NCBI RefSeq assembly: GCF_020687805.1
Contig: NZ_JAJEWQ010000002.1
Location: 251,300-315,299 of the forward strand
Direction of reading: 5' to 3'
DNA from: Planctobacterium marinum
GTDB taxonomy: Bacteria > Pseudomonadota > Gammaproteobacteria > Enterobacterales > Alteromonadaceae
Length of the DNA: 64,000 bases
Shown: piece after piece, positions 45,123 to 54,695 of the stretch
Numbering within the stretch: position 1 is the first letter of the stretch
Layout: every line of letters starts with the position of its first letter
Notes under the pieces: generated by a model
The model's database searches: none
What the model was told of the DNA's origin: nothing
Seen by the model: the letters and a program-made list of their open reading frames with translations, nothing else
Position numbers and translations under genes: made by a program

Positions 45123-46739
45123 TTAATTCATGGCAAGCATGATGCGGCGGTTGTTATCCAGTTTCGCTTTGTAGTCTTTGGCTAGTTCCAGAAATGCCGC
45201 CTGTTCGCTCTTTTTGATTGGTAAGGCCTTGGGTAGCTTCACGGTACGGGGGTTTTTGTGCACCCCGTTTACCAGGAATTCATAGTGCAAATGTGGTCCG
45301 GCCGCTAAACCCGTAGCACCAACATAGCCGATTACCTGGCCTTGTTTAACCCACTGGCCTTTTTTCACAGCGCGTTTGCTGAAGTGAATATACTTGGTGG
45401 TGTAGGTATCGCCGTGCTGAATAAAGACATAATGACCATTAAAACGGTTATAGGAGGACTCGATCACTTTTCCATCGCCTGCCGCTACGACCGGAGTGCC
45501 GGTTTTCGCCGCGTAATCGATGCCGTTATGCGCTTTATAACGTTTTTGCACCGGGTGAAAGCGACGCGGATTAAAGTTAGAGCTGATATATTTGAAATTC
45601 ACCGGCGCCCTCAAAAAGCTCTTACGCATACTGCGCCCTTCCGGGGTGTAGTAATTGCCATCTTTGTAGCGAATTGCGGCAAATTCTTCGCCCTGATTAG
45701 AGAACTCGGCGGCGACGATATCACCATAACCAACAAATTCACCTTCGATATAATTTTCTTCAAAGATTACATTGAAGCTGTCGCCTTCGCGGATGTCCAA
45801 AGCAAAGTCGATATCCCAACCAAAAACTGTGGCCAGACTCATGATTAAATTGTCTGACAGCCCTGCTTCAACCCCGGCATTCCAGAAGTTTGAATTAATC
45901 TCACCACTGGCGTAATTCAGGCGGGTATAAAGCTCTTTTTCCTGCACTTCAGATCCGTAATTGTTGTGCTCTTTAAACACCCGCACGGCTTTGGTGGGAG
46001 AGTAGCTGTATTGCAACTCTTTAAAGTGGCCGTCCTGAGTTTTCAGTATTTCCAGATTTTCTCCGGGCATGATTTTTAACAATCGTTTGGCTGCACTGCC
46101 GGCCCGACTGACATGGTGTACCTCTTTGGCACTTAATCCGGCACGGGAGAATATTTTTGCCAGATTATCACCGCTTCTTACGGTGAAGGTCTGCCATTCC
46201 TGTTCCTCTTCAGCGAACGCACTATTTATGGCCAGAAAATCATCATCGATCGGCAAGGCATAGCGCAGGCCCGGCATCAGCTCCGTGGCTTTATCGCGGG
46301 TAAATCCGGCTAATCCTTCTGGCAGCTCGGCGTTGAGTGTCGCTAATTGAGATTCCGGCTCCATGTCCGGTTCCACGGGCATGGATTCAGTGTTTTCCTG
46401 CAGGGGCAGTGATAAGGCTTTTTGACCCGATGTCGGCTCTTTTACCACCTCTGTTGTTTGTATCGGTTTGCCTGGGTTTGCCGCAGAGGGCTTTTGAAGC
46501 ATGTCTTCGGTGACGATAAAAGAGGTGGTATCGTTGCTGTTGTCTAAGCTCGCAGGTAACGCCACACTGACCCTTTCACCGGGAGAAAATTGCAGCTCGT
46601 TGCTGTCATTTTTGCTGTCAGCTTCACCGGGCAGCATCATCATGCATAACGTAAACAGCACAAGTGCTGACAGCAACAGTTTGTGTTTTTTAGGCAGCCT
46701 GTCGAAATGCTGCCGGGCAACATGGATTTGTTTCATCAT
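45123..46739 (-). CDS. M23 family metallopeptidase with LysM/OapA-like domain (MepM-like)
   Basis: Membrane-anchored peptidoglycan DD-endopeptidase type. From ATG 46739, 538 residues: N-terminal TM (about 20-38), a Ser/Thr/Pro-rich linker, an OapA/LysM-like domain (VRSGDNLAKIFSRAGLSAKEVHHV, about 185-220), an intermediate domain, and a C-terminal M23 lysostaphin-like domain with the zinc ligands in HNGIDYAAKTGTPVVAAGDG and the HLHYEF motif. Both zinc motifs are complete, so it should be an active endopeptidase, unlike degenerate LytM regulators. A GTG at 46784 extends the frame but lies in a hairpin. Divergent from tyrS, as in other gammaproteobacteria. Confidence 0.93.
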   Translation of the reverse strand: MMKQIHVARQHFDRLPKKHKLLLSALVLFTLCMMMLPGEADSKNDSNELQFSPGERVSVALPASLDNSNDTTSFIVTEDMLQKPSAANPGKPIQTTEVVKEPTSGQKALSLPLQENTESMPVEPDMEPESQLATLNAELPEGLAGFTRDKATELMPGLRYALPIDDDFLAINSAFAEEEQEWQTFTVRSGDNLAKIFSRAGLSAKEVHHVSRAGSAAKRLLKIMPGENLEILKTQDGHFKELQYSYSPTKAVRVFKEHNNYGSEVQEKELYTRLNYASGEINSNFWNAGVEAGLSDNLIMSLATVFGWDIDFALDIREGDSFNVIFEENYIEGEFVGYGDIVAAEFSNQGEEFAAIRYKDGNYYTPEGRSMRKSFLRAPVNFKYISSNFNPRRFHPVQKRYKAHNGIDYAAKTGTPVVAAGDGKVIESSYNRFNGHYVFIQHGDTYTTKYIHFSKRAVKKGQWVKQGQVIGYVGATGLAAGPHLHYEFLVNGVHKNPRTVKLPKALPIKKSEQAAFLELAKDYKAKLDNNRRIMLAMN

Positions 46740-46780
46740 TCTTATTGTTTTTTTACCCTTGCGGGTTTTGCGCACAAATA

Positions 46781-46799
46781 TCACGACTTTGAGTCGTGA
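46781..46799. promoter_or_regulatory. Hairpin in the leader of the M23 peptidase gene
   Basis: TCACGAC (46781-46787), loop TTTGA, GTCGTGA (46793-46799) is a perfect 7-bp inverted repeat located 42 bases before the chosen M23 start. It could be an operator in the divergent region with tyrS or an mRNA leader hairpin; there is no T tract. The remaining bases up to 47009 show no other recognisable site. Confidence 0.4.
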
Positions 46800-47009
46800 A
46801 GGACCTGTTTTATTTTTTATTATTATTTTGTCGTCTTTGGATTGATTTAGTTCCGCTAATTCAGCGGTTTATGCTTGCCAAAAACGTTAATATCCGCAGA
46901 ATACCCCGATTGTGCCTATTTTTCTAGCGGTATTGCCCTTTTAATCCGGTGTTGCGCCCGGTAAAATCCGGCAAATTTGTAAATAATCTATTCGAATTGG
47001 AGTCTGTAG

Positions 47010-48209
47010 ATGTCGGACTGGCAAAGCGCTTTTGCTGAAATAAAACGCGGTTCAGAAGAAATCCTCGTTGAAGAAGAGTTAATTGAGAAATTAAAAACCG
47101 GAAAACCCCTTAAGATAAAAGCGGGGTTCGATCCGACTGCTCCTGATCTGCACTTAGGTCACACTGTGTTGATCAATAAACTGCGGGCGTTTCAGCAGTT
47201 AGGACATGAAGTGATTTTCCTGATTGGTGATTTTACCGGCATGATTGGTGATCCCACAGGTAAAAACGCAACCCGAAAGCCGCTGACCAAAGAAGATGTG
47301 CTGGCCAATGCGGAAACCTACAAAGCGCAGGTGTTTAAAATCCTGGATCCGGAAAAAACTACGATCCGTTTCAATTCCGAGTGGATGGAAGCATTGGGTG
47401 CGGCAGGTATGATCAAACTGGCTGCCCGTCAGACGGTTGCCAGAATGCTGGAGCGCGATGACTTTAAAAAACGTTTTGCCAATAATCAGTCAATTGCTAT
47501 TCACGAGTTTTTGTACCCATTGGCACAGGGCTGGGATTCAGTCGCCCTGGAATCTGATGTGGAGCTGGGCGGCACTGATCAGCGTTTTAATCTGTTGATG
47601 GGCCGTGAGTTACAAAAAGAAGAAGGTCAGTCGCCGCAGTGTGTCCTGATGATGCCGTTACTGGAAGGTCTGGACGGCGTGCAGAAAATGTCTAAATCGC
47701 TGAACAATTACATTGGCATCACGGATACACCGAATGAAATGTTTGGCAAAGTCATGTCGGTATCTGATGATTTGATGTGGCGCTATTACGATTTATTGAG
47801 TTTCCGCCCGCTGGAAGAAATTGCTGAACTCAAAGCCAGTGTTGAAACCGGGAAAAACCCGCGAGATCTTAAAATTTTGCTGGCCAAAGAACTGATCGCG
47901 CGCTTCCATGACGATGCCGCCGCTGAAGCAGCGCATCAGGATTTTATTACCCGATTCCAGAAAAATGCGATTCCTGACGATATCGCTGAAGTTGAACTGA
48001 CTTTGCCGGCTGAAGGCTATGCGATTGCCAATTTGTTAAAGGACGCAGGTTTAGTGGCTTCTACTTCAGAGGCGATGCGCATGATCAAACAAGGTGCGGT
48101 TAAAATCGACGGTGATAAGGTGGAAGACAATAAATTAACTATTACAGCTGCCGGTAGCGCGGTTTATCAGGTAGGCAAACGCAAATTTGCTCGCGTTACA
48201 ATAGCTTAA
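47010..48209 (+). CDS. tyrS: Tyrosyl-tRNA synthetase (TyrZ type)
   Basis: Class I synthetase that charges tRNA-Tyr. It has the HIGH-type motif HLGH (48-51) and KMSKS (226-230), followed by a C-terminal S4-like RNA-binding domain (about 330-399, [21 protein letters not shown]). The sequence is of the TyrZ group ([18 protein letters not shown]), distinct from the E. coli TyrS group. A GGAG site lies nine bases upstream of the ATG. It ends 26 bases before a strong terminator. No T-box or other leader structure was seen in front of it. Confidence 0.98.
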   Translation: MSDWQSAFAEIKRGSEEILVEEELIEKLKTGKPLKIKAGFDPTAPDLHLGHTVLINKLRAFQQLGHEVIFLIGDFTGMIGDPTGKNATRKPLTKEDVLANAETYKAQVFKILDPEKTTIRFNSEWMEALGAAGMIKLAARQTVARMLERDDFKKRFANNQSIAIHEFLYPLAQGWDSVALESDVELGGTDQRFNLLMGRELQKEEGQSPQCVLMMPLLEGLDGVQKMSKSLNNYIGITDTPNEMFGKVMSVSDDLMWRYYDLLSFRPLEEIAELKASVETGKNPRDLKILLAKELIARFHDDAAAEAAHQDFITRFQKNAIPDDIAEVELTLPAEGYAIANLLKDAGLVASTSEAMRMIKQGAVKIDGDKVEDNKLTITAAGSAVYQVGKRKFARVTIA

Positions 48210-48233
48210 GATTTTAGTTAGTAAAAAATTAAC

Positions 48234-48260
48234 AAGGCGCTGTAAATAGCGCCTTTTTTA
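48234..48260 (+). terminator. Intrinsic terminator of tyrS
   Basis: AGGCGCT (48235-48241), loop GTAAAT, AGCGCCT (48248-48254), followed by T6. It starts 25 bases past the tyrS stop and reaches the stop codon of the convergent flavoprotein gene. Confidence 0.92.
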
Positions 48261-49601
48261 TTTCATGGTGATTTGTTCGACCAGGCGATGCCAGGCGTAA
48301 AACAACTGCAATCCTGTGCGACGAAAGGCGCTAAAAGGAAAAGCCGGTAGTGGCTTTTGATACACCGGACTTTGCGGCACTTTTTCCGGGGTCAGGATAT
48401 AGTCAGCCAGCCGTTTACCCGCCTGACAGGAATAGGCCAGACCTGAACCACAATAGCCGGTTGCATAATAAATCCCGGGATATTGCTCGCTCTGTAAAAC
48501 GTGCGGAATATCATCTGCTGAAACACTCACCCAACCACTCCAGAACCAGTCGGTGGACAATTGCTTCAGGGCCGGAAAATAACGGTCAAACGCTGCTTTT
48601 AGTTTTAGCTGACTTTGTTTTGTGTTGGCTTCTGCCCCGGTGATTGCGCCTCGTCCGCCAAATAACAGCCGGTTATCAGGAAGCAGTCGGAAATAGTATT
48701 TCAGGGAGCGGGTATCCATGGCCATTAAATTGGCTTGCCACTTGTCTGCAATTGATTGCGGCAGCACAGAAGTCACCAGGACACTGGACAGCACCGGGAA
48801 TTGCTTTTCTGACAGACCGGGCAACAGGTTTTTCAGGCTGTAGGCGTTACTGGCCAGTACTACTTTTTCGCAGGTCAGTGTGCCCTGAGGCGTGTTTACC
48901 TGGTAGCCTTGAGCGGTTTTTACAATATTCAAAACTGGTGAATTACCATAGATTGGCACTGAATCCGATGCCAGTTTATTCGCCAGTGCCAGAGATAATT
49001 TCAACGGATTCAGTGACTGACCCGCTTTGCGATAGACCCCGCCGAAACTGGCGTAACCAGGAATAAAATCGGTTTTTACCTGTTCGGCGCTGATAATCTC
49101 ATATTGCTCAGCAAACTGCTCAGGTAAGCGTTCTGTGCCACGGCACAGATTTTCGAAGGCCTGTTGCGAATGGCCTATCTTTAAATAACCACCGGTACTG
49201 ATGTCGCATTTAGCGTCAGCGTATTGCACCAGATCTTCCAGCGTTTCCAGTGCCTGGTAATACTCGTTGATGGTGGTTCGGGCCGGCTGTTCGCCATATT
49301 GCTTACATAAGCTGCCAAAATCCAGACGTCCGCTACCAGGTAATACGAATCCGGCATTGCGGCCGCTGCAACCCCAGCCAGGCTGATTGGCTTCTAATAC
49401 CACAGCATTCACGCCTTGTTGCTGTTGCAGATAGTGAGCGCAGGACATGCCGGTAAAACCTGAACCAATAATGGCAATGTCACAGTTGCGCTGTTCAGTT
49501 AATTGCGAAAACTGGGTGGTTTCTGTAATAGTCGAAGCCCAGTAGGATTCAGGCAATGGCTGCGATGATGCCGTAGCATCATCAATGAATGGGTCATACA
49601 T
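48258..49601 (-). CDS. FAD-dependent oxidoreductase (PuuB/OrdL-like, DAO family)
   Basis: A glycine-oxidase-fold flavoenzyme of 447 residues. The dinucleotide-binding motif is CDIAIIGSGFTGMSCAHYLQQ with the downstream VVLEANQPGWGCSGRNAGFV, characteristic of the OrdL/PuuB group, and the C-terminal FAD contact appears in YYATGYCGSGLAYSCQAGKRLAD. In E. coli PuuB oxidises gamma-glutamylputrescine; that substrate is not shown here because no other puu gene is adjacent. Amine or imino-acid oxidation is the safe call. It follows the GNAT gene by 13 bases on the same strand. Confidence 0.88.
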   Translation of the reverse strand: MYDPFIDDATASSQPLPESYWASTITETTQFSQLTEQRNCDIAIIGSGFTGMSCAHYLQQQQGVNAVVLEANQPGWGCSGRNAGFVLPGSGRLDFGSLCKQYGEQPARTTINEYYQALETLEDLVQYADAKCDISTGGYLKIGHSQQAFENLCRGTERLPEQFAEQYEIISAEQVKTDFIPGYASFGGVYRKAGQSLNPLKLSLALANKLASDSVPIYGNSPVLNIVKTAQGYQVNTPQGTLTCEKVVLASNAYSLKNLLPGLSEKQFPVLSSVLVTSVLPQSIADKWQANLMAMDTRSLKYYFRLLPDNRLLFGGRGAITGAEANTKQSQLKLKAAFDRYFPALKQLSTDWFWSGWVSVSADDIPHVLQSEQYPGIYYATGYCGSGLAYSCQAGKRLADYILTPEKVPQSPVYQKPLPAFPFSAFRRTGLQLFYAWHRLVEQITMK

Positions 49602-49614
49602 AAAGGAACGGGTC

Positions 49615-50181
49615 TTAAAAACGAATCATCATTTCAGCGGCGGTACAATCACAATCCGGGCCACAAACCGGACAAATGTAGCCATGGCTTTCATACCATC
49701 CGGCCCAGCGGTTTGGATGCTCTTTAATTAACTCACCACCGCATTTTTTAAAATACTTAAAGGCGCTGTTGCCCGGGCTGGCTAACCAGATATGCGCCAG
49801 GCCTGCTTTCGCACCTTGTAATTTGGCCTGTTCGATAGACAGCATGAGCAAAGAGGAGCCAATGCCATGTCCGCGATAGTTGGCGTTCACTGTGTTGCTT
49901 TTAAAGTAGCAAACCTGATCCTCGGAAAGTTGCCAAAGTTGCGGGGAGCACCATTCATTGATGTCCCACTTGTTCGCTGCCTGGGTTAATCGAAAACCCA
50001 CTAATTCGTCGCCATCATAGGCTACAAAGGAGGCATTGATGCCATTTTTGAAGCTGGTGTTGTAATACTTCTGGCATTTTTCATCATCCAGGTAATTGTC
50101 ACCGTGCACAATGTTGCCAAGTTTAATAACGCCAGCAAAGTCTTCAGGTTCATATTGTTTGTAGTGTATTTGGGTGTTCAT
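49615..50181 (-). CDS. GNAT family N-acetyltransferase with Cys-rich tail
   Basis: A 188-residue acetyltransferase. The acetyl-CoA-binding motif A is in VNANYRGHGIGSSLLMLSIEQAKLQGAKAG (about 110-140). The C-terminal tail CPVCGPDCDCTAAEMMIRF holds four Cys in CxxC and CxC pairs; this is unusual for GNAT proteins and could bind a metal. It overlaps the DUF2721 gene by four bases (ATGA), showing translational coupling. The acetylation target is unknown. Confidence 0.87.
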   Translation of the reverse strand: MNTQIHYKQYEPEDFAGVIKLGNIVHGDNYLDDEKCQKYYNTSFKNGINASFVAYDGDELVGFRLTQAANKWDINEWCSPQLWQLSEDQVCYFKSNTVNANYRGHGIGSSLLMLSIEQAKLQGAKAGLAHIWLASPGNSAFKYFKKCGGELIKEHPNRWAGWYESHGYICPVCGPDCDCTAAEMMIRF

Positions 50182-50561
50182 CTGCTTTTAAAATTCTTTA
50201 AGAAGACATCTAACGCTTCCACCGAGATGTGAATTTCCTTCACTGACATCCACAATGAATACAACAAGAACACCAGACTCAGGGCGAAAATCCAGCCTCC
50301 GGCGGTGTTGTATTGCAGATAAATAGCCAGCATTGAAAGAACACAAAGGAAAAAACTAAATACCCCGGTTTCCTGCATTTTTTTTATGTATTGGATGCGT
50401 TTACGTAGGTTGTCTATTTGTTGAAAGGTACTTTCATCGTCACTGTTTTCATCGAAATTACGGATTAAAGTGGCAAGCGTTACAAACCTGTTAGTGTAGG
50501 CCAACAGAAGTAAAGATATAGCCGGGAACAGCATAGCTGGTGTAGTGAGGGTAATTTCCAA
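50178..50561 (-). CDS. DUF2721 family membrane protein
   Basis: A 127-residue protein with an N-terminal membrane segment (about 8-28, TPAMLFPAISLLLLAYTNRF), a charged helix (about 33-62) and two more hydrophobic segments (about 66-105). This layout and the LTTPAMLFPAISLLLLAYTNR start are those of DUF2721, an uncharacterised family of small inner-membrane proteins. First gene of a DUF2721-GNAT-flavoprotein unit. Role unknown. Confidence 0.85.
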   Translation of the reverse strand: MEITLTTPAMLFPAISLLLLAYTNRFVTLATLIRNFDENSDDESTFQQIDNLRKRIQYIKKMQETGVFSFFLCVLSMLAIYLQYNTAGGWIFALSLVFLLYSLWMSVKEIHISVEALDVFLKNFKSR

Positions 50562-50629
50562 AACGATTTCAGAGTTGCGATGTTAAGCCATGAAGTCTAC
50601 GTAGCATCCGGGAAACTGTAAAGCAGAAC

Positions 50630-50672
50630 AAGGGGTCAGAATGGTTGAAAGTTTCTAACCATTCCGACCCTT
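50630..50672 (-). terminator. Long imperfect inverted repeat downstream of ahcY
   Basis: AAGGGGTCAGAATGGTT (50630-50646) pairs with AACCATTCCGACCCTT (50657-50672), one bulge and one G-T pair, loop GAAAGTTTCT. It begins seven bases after the ahcY stop on the minus strand and before the DUF2721 gene. There is no proper T tract, so it may act as a Rho-blocking or stabilising hairpin rather than a classical terminator. Confidence 0.6.
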
Positions 50673-50678
50673 GATGTG

Positions 50679-52070
50679 TTAGTAGCGGTAGGTTTCGGGT
50701 TTGAAGGGACCCTCAACCGTCACGCCGATGTATTTGGCCTGAGTTTCGGTAAGCTGAGTGATGACGCCGCCAAAGCCTTCTACCATATAGCGGGCTACTT
50801 CTTCATCCAGTTGTTTAGGCAATACTTCTACCGACATGGCCGCTTGTTTCGCGTCTGCATCCATATTGGCAAAGCCCAGTTGGAACAGGTGGATTTGCGC
50901 CAGTACCTGATTGGCAAACGAGCCATCCATGATACGTGAAGGGTGACCTGTGGCATTGCCCAGGTTTACCAGCCGACCTTCGGATAACAGCAACAAATGA
51001 TCGTTGTCATCATCGCTGCGATAAACCTTGTGTACCTGGGGTTTAATCTCTTCCCAGCGCCAGTTGTCGCGCATGTACGCAGTATCAATTTCGTTGTCAA
51101 AATGACCGATGTTACAGACTACCGCACCGGATTTGATGGCGCTTAAGGTGTTGGCGTCACAGACATTAACGTTACCTGTGGTGGTTACCAGTAAGTCTGT
51201 GTTTTGTAATAACTGGCTGTTGATATCTTCAGCTTTTCCGGTGTTTTTACCGGCATTATAGGTAGATACCACCTCAAAACCGTCCATGCAGGCCTGCATG
51301 GCACAGATGGGGTCGATCTCTGCTACTTTTACAATCATGCCTTCCTGACGTAAAGACAGCGCGGAACCTTTACCTACGTCGCCATAACCAATGACCAGTG
51401 CTTTTTTACCTGATAACAGATGGTCAGTGGCGCGCTTAATGGCGTCATTCAGGCTGTGACGGCAGCCGTATTTGTTGTCGTTTTTAGACTTGGTTACTGA
51501 GTCGTTAACATTGATGGCCGGGACTTTCAGAGTGCCTGCTTCTAACATTTCTAACAAACGGTGAACACCGGTGGTGGTTTCTTCAGTGATACCGTGAACC
51601 TTGTCCAGCACCTGAGGATATTTTTCGTGCAACATGGCAGTCAAATCACCGCCGTCGTCCAGCACCATATTGGTATCCCAGGGGGTACCATCTTGCAAAA
51701 TGGTTTGCTCAAGACACCATTCGTATTCGGCTTCGGTTTCCCCTTTCCAGGCGTATACCGGTACACCGGCGGCAACAATTGCGGCAGCCGCATGGTCCTG
51801 GGTGGAGAATATATTGCAAGATGACCAACGCACCTCGGCGCCTAATGCCACTAAAGTTTCAATCAGCACACCGGTCTGAATTGTCATGTGGATACAGCCA
51901 AGGATTTTGGCGCCAGCCAGGGGCTGCTCAGCACGATATTTTTCACGGATGCGCATCAGCGCTGGCATTTCGCTTTCGGCGATAGTGAGTTCTTTTCGGC
52001 CCCAGTCAGCCAAAGACATGTCAGCGACTTTAAAATCGCCCGTTTCAAGAACGGTATTGTTTTGATTCAT
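50679..52070 (-). CDS. ahcY: S-adenosylhomocysteine hydrolase
   Basis: Reversible NAD-dependent hydrolysis of S-adenosylhomocysteine to adenosine and homocysteine, removing the inhibitory product of methylation. It has [28 protein letters not shown], the NAD-binding [14 protein letters not shown] and the C-terminal [10 protein letters not shown], the conserved KxxYRY end. From ATG 52070 it is 463 residues, standard for the family; a TTG four codons upstream is less likely. The gene is third in a probable mtnN-cobD-like-ahcY transcription unit, 54 bases after the cobD-like gene. Confidence 0.98.
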   Translation of the reverse strand: MNQNNTVLETGDFKVADMSLADWGRKELTIAESEMPALMRIREKYRAEQPLAGAKILGCIHMTIQTGVLIETLVALGAEVRWSSCNIFSTQDHAAAAIVAAGVPVYAWKGETEAEYEWCLEQTILQDGTPWDTNMVLDDGGDLTAMLHEKYPQVLDKVHGITEETTTGVHRLLEMLEAGTLKVPAINVNDSVTKSKNDNKYGCRHSLNDAIKRATDHLLSGKKALVIGYGDVGKGSALSLRQEGMIVKVAEIDPICAMQACMDGFEVVSTYNAGKNTGKAEDINSQLLQNTDLLVTTTGNVNVCDANTLSAIKSGAVVCNIGHFDNEIDTAYMRDNWRWEEIKPQVHKVYRSDDDNDHLLLLSEGRLVNLGNATGHPSRIMDGSFANQVLAQIHLFQLGFANMDADAKQAAMSVEVLPKQLDEEVARYMVEGFGGVITQLTETQAKYIGVTVEGPFKPETYRY

Positions 52071-52124
52071 AGTTATGCTCAATTGAATATTAGTTGTAAT
52101 AAGTAGTTATGTTTTTATGTCGGC

Positions 52125-53102
52125 TTAACCCGTGAAGCTTTTAGCCGCATTGTTGAAAATAAACCAGGCACTGGTGTAGGCCAGAAATACTAACATACAC
52201 AACAATATGCCATGTTGGATCATTAATATGCCTAAGCGGCGGGCATCTTCGATGCCGGGTAAGGTATCAGTCCCACATTTTGGCAGACGAATTTTTTTGA
52301 TGCCATAAAAGGCCGGTCCGCCCAGTTCACACTTTAACGCACCGGCAAATACCGCCAAAATCAAGCTATGGCTGGATACCTGTGAGCCCAGGCGTTTGAC
52401 TGCGGCAAAGGAGCCGGACAATCCTAACGTAATACTAAAGAATAGGGTAGAAATTCGAACCGGAAGCCATTGCATAACAAACATTAACCAGGCGGCAGGT
52501 TTGCCAAAGTAGCTGAACTGTTTGATTTTCAGGTTCCATTCCTGACTCATTTCATACAAGCAGCGATAGAGCAAGGCTGTAACGCCTCCACCTATCAGGT
52601 ACCAGAAGATCACAGTCAAATACTGGTAATGAAAACGCAGCAGGCGGGTTTCCATGCTGGCTTTAATGATGCCTACTTTGGAGAGGCTGCTGGTTTCTCT
52701 TAACACTATCCCGGATAAGGTGTTGCGGGCCAGCGCTCTTTTGTCCTGCCGCAATTGCTGAATAATTTGTCGGGTTTTTAAATTAACGGCACTAAACCGC
52801 AATGCAATAAACAGATAGAAAGCTTCAAAGAACCAGTCGTATTCGGCAAACCACTTGATAGTGAATATCAAAATTGCCAGTGGTGCGAGCAAAACTACCA
52901 TGGCCATGATACCGGCAATCCGCTGTTGTCCCACTGAACGCTGGCTGTTTGCGGCCTTTTTGCCTAAAGCGCGGGCAAAGAATTTCAAAAAGGTTAAGGG
53001 GTGACTCTTGTCACTCCATCGAATATTGGCTTCGGCTAATAAAGCCACAACCAGTATGCCCGCACTGAGCAGCGCGGGGTTTAACTCAGAGAATAGTGCC
53101 AT
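52125..53102 (-). CDS. CobD/CbiB-like membrane protein (divergent)
   Basis: A 325-residue protein with about five hydrophobic helices, resembling CobD/CbiB adenosylcobinamide-phosphate synthases through RNTLSGIVLRET and the tail FAGALKCELGGPAFYG. The conserved second half of the family's acidic motif (ET-x-EN-x-D) is reduced to METRLLRFHY, so enzymatic function as in cobalamin synthesis is doubtful. No other cobalamin-synthesis gene is in the window. It lies eight bases after mtnN and before ahcY. A role connected with SAH or adenosine metabolism is possible but unsupported by sequence. Confidence 0.75.
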   Translation of the reverse strand: MALFSELNPALLSAGILVVALLAEANIRWSDKSHPLTFLKFFARALGKKAANSQRSVGQQRIAGIMAMVVLLAPLAILIFTIKWFAEYDWFFEAFYLFIALRFSAVNLKTRQIIQQLRQDKRALARNTLSGIVLRETSSLSKVGIIKASMETRLLRFHYQYLTVIFWYLIGGGVTALLYRCLYEMSQEWNLKIKQFSYFGKPAAWLMFVMQWLPVRISTLFFSITLGLSGSFAAVKRLGSQVSSHSLILAVFAGALKCELGGPAFYGIKKIRLPKCGTDTLPGIEDARRLGILMIQHGILLCMLVFLAYTSAWFIFNNAAKSFTG

Positions 53103-53110
53103 TTAGCCCA

Positions 53111-53818
53111 TTAATCCTGATATTTCGCCAGCTCCTGAATCATGGCCATCACCAGTTCGGCGGAGTTTTTACCTGCTTGTTCGAGATATTCCGAAAAGGA
53201 TACAGAAGACTCCTTACCGGCGATATCTGATAGTGAACGGATCACCAAAAATGGGGTATCCAGCATGAAGCAGGTTTGCCCGATTGCAGCACCTTCCATT
53301 TCGACGGCAGACATATCCGGGAACAGACCTCTAAGTCGGGTTACCGCTTCGTCGCAGCCAATGAAAGAATCCCCGGTACATACCAGTCCTCTCTTAATGG
53401 TGGTGTGGGTAATGTTATTTGCAGCATTTACAGCCGCGTCCACCATTCTGACATCACAGGGGTAAATGTCTGGCATGCCATAGACCTGACCGCGTTTGTA
53501 GCCGAAATGGGTAACATCGACATCGTGGTGTTGTACACCGGTGGCGATCACTACATCGCCAATATTCAGCTGTGTATCAAAACCACCGGCAGATCCCGTA
53601 TTGACCACAAAATCCGGTGCAAATCTGTCTATCATTACTGTGGTAGAGACAGATGCTGCGACTTTTCCTATACCGCATTTTACTAATACCACTTCGACAT
53701 CATTTATCGTACCGACGTAATATTCAAGGTGTGCAAAATGGAAGGTTTCTTTTAATTGCATTCGTTGTTTTAACAGTGCAATTTCCTGATCCATTGCGCC
53801 TAAAATACCGATCTTCAT
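53111..53818 (-). CDS. mtnN: 5'-methylthioadenosine/S-adenosylhomocysteine nucleosidase
   Basis: Cleaves the glycosidic bond of methylthioadenosine, S-adenosylhomocysteine and 5'-deoxyadenosine, releasing adenine. It has MKIGILGAMDQEIALL with catalytic Glu12, the ribose-binding VEMEGAAIGQ and the acid DIAG after LVIRSLSD. The length, 235 residues, is standard. First gene of a unit with the cobD-like gene (eight-base gap) and ahcY. In E. coli mtnN is also in the hemL-clcA-erpA neighbourhood. Confidence 0.97.
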   Translation of the reverse strand: MKIGILGAMDQEIALLKQRMQLKETFHFAHLEYYVGTINDVEVVLVKCGIGKVAASVSTTVMIDRFAPDFVVNTGSAGGFDTQLNIGDVVIATGVQHHDVDVTHFGYKRGQVYGMPDIYPCDVRMVDAAVNAANNITHTTIKRGLVCTGDSFIGCDEAVTRLRGLFPDMSAVEMEGAAIGQTCFMLDTPFLVIRSLSDIAGKESSVSFSEYLEQAGKNSAELVMAMIQELAKYQD

Positions 53819-53946
53819 AGCTGTTTATAAATCCTGTTGGTAAGCCGGAATGTGTTCCGTGGCCGCCGTTATACTCTGGCAGCGTTTTGTGACTGAATTC
53901 GAACCTACAGTTTAACGACAGGCTCACGTAAAAAACAGTCGTAAAT

Positions 53947-53972
53947 AAAAAAATGCCAGACGCAGTCTGGCA
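53947..53972 (-). terminator. Intrinsic terminator of the DUF2726 gene
   Basis: TGCCAGAC (53954-53961), loop GCA, GTCTGGCA (53965-53972), a perfect 8-bp stem. On the minus strand it is followed by T7 (the A run at 53947-53953). It lies 40 bases after the DUF2726 stop codon. Confidence 0.9.
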
Positions 53973-54011
53973 ATTAAGGGGTGACCGGAGGTCGATGAAG
54001 TCGTTGCGCTA

Positions 54012-54587
54012 TCAGGCGGCGATGGGGCGGGTGAAAGTCGCCTTGCGATCCGGGTTATTAGTGCCAGCAACCAGTGGCTTTTTAGGCTCTTTGTACTTAA
54101 TGGGAGCCAGTTTGGCATTGATGCAGGCGCGAATGTCTGCCGGTTTGTAGCCACCTTTTACCTTGATACGCAGGTGCGGAATCCGGGCAGCATCCAGAGC
54201 GCCGCTTAAAAACCAATCCCGTTGGGTTTTGTAACCATCCTTTTTGCTTTTTTGATGCACCAGATCAACTGCGATAACCGGCGATAAATCCGTCTTATCG
54301 CACAGGACGAAATCCAGATGATGACCTGCGGCCCTTTGCATGGCCGTACGTAGTGTTTTCTTTTCGGTTTTGGGGCGCACAGCCAGAATATCCATCAGGC
54401 GCACACGACAAATTATGCGGTATTTGTCACCTACTGAGGCTTCCAGCAGATCCAGAAACTGGCGTTCCACCGGGGTAAACAAATTTGTTTTTCGGGCAAA
54501 TGGAAAGGCGAGGCCACCGTCATTTAATTTGATAGCTCCCACCGTAACAACGATAAGTAACATAAATAAAACGATTGCGAGTTCCAT
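54012..54587 (-). CDS. DUF2726 domain protein, membrane-anchored
   Basis: A 191-residue protein: one N-terminal membrane helix (about 3-19), then a DUF2726 domain (about 30-150) with LFTPVERQFLDLLEASVGDKYRIICRVRLMDIL and HHLDFVLCDKTDLSPVIAVDLVHQ. The family has a restriction-endonuclease-like core; the D-x(n)-DL motif (LDFVLCDK, AVDL) could be a nuclease active site, but activity has not been established for the family. The basic C-terminus (KAPIKYKEPKKP) may bind nucleic acid. Monocistronic with its own terminator. AGGAG precedes the ATG. Confidence 0.8.
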   Translation of the reverse strand: MELAIVLFMLLIVVTVGAIKLNDGGLAFPFARKTNLFTPVERQFLDLLEASVGDKYRIICRVRLMDILAVRPKTEKKTLRTAMQRAAGHHLDFVLCDKTDLSPVIAVDLVHQKSKKDGYKTQRDWFLSGALDAARIPHLRIKVKGGYKPADIRACINAKLAPIKYKEPKKPLVAGTNNPDRKATFTRPIAA

Positions 54588-54695
54588 ATTTTCTCCTGCT
54601 AACTGAAATACGCTTTTCTGTTAACACTCAAAGCAAAGTCAGTGCCAGAGTTAGTAGTTGATTAAAGAAGCTCGCTAAAAACCCGGGAAATCGCC

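Noticed and set aside
52071-52124. Possible SAH riboswitch before ahcY
   Set aside because: Only 54 bases separate ahcY from the upstream cobD-like gene, too little for the SAH riboswitch, and no matching stem pattern is seen.
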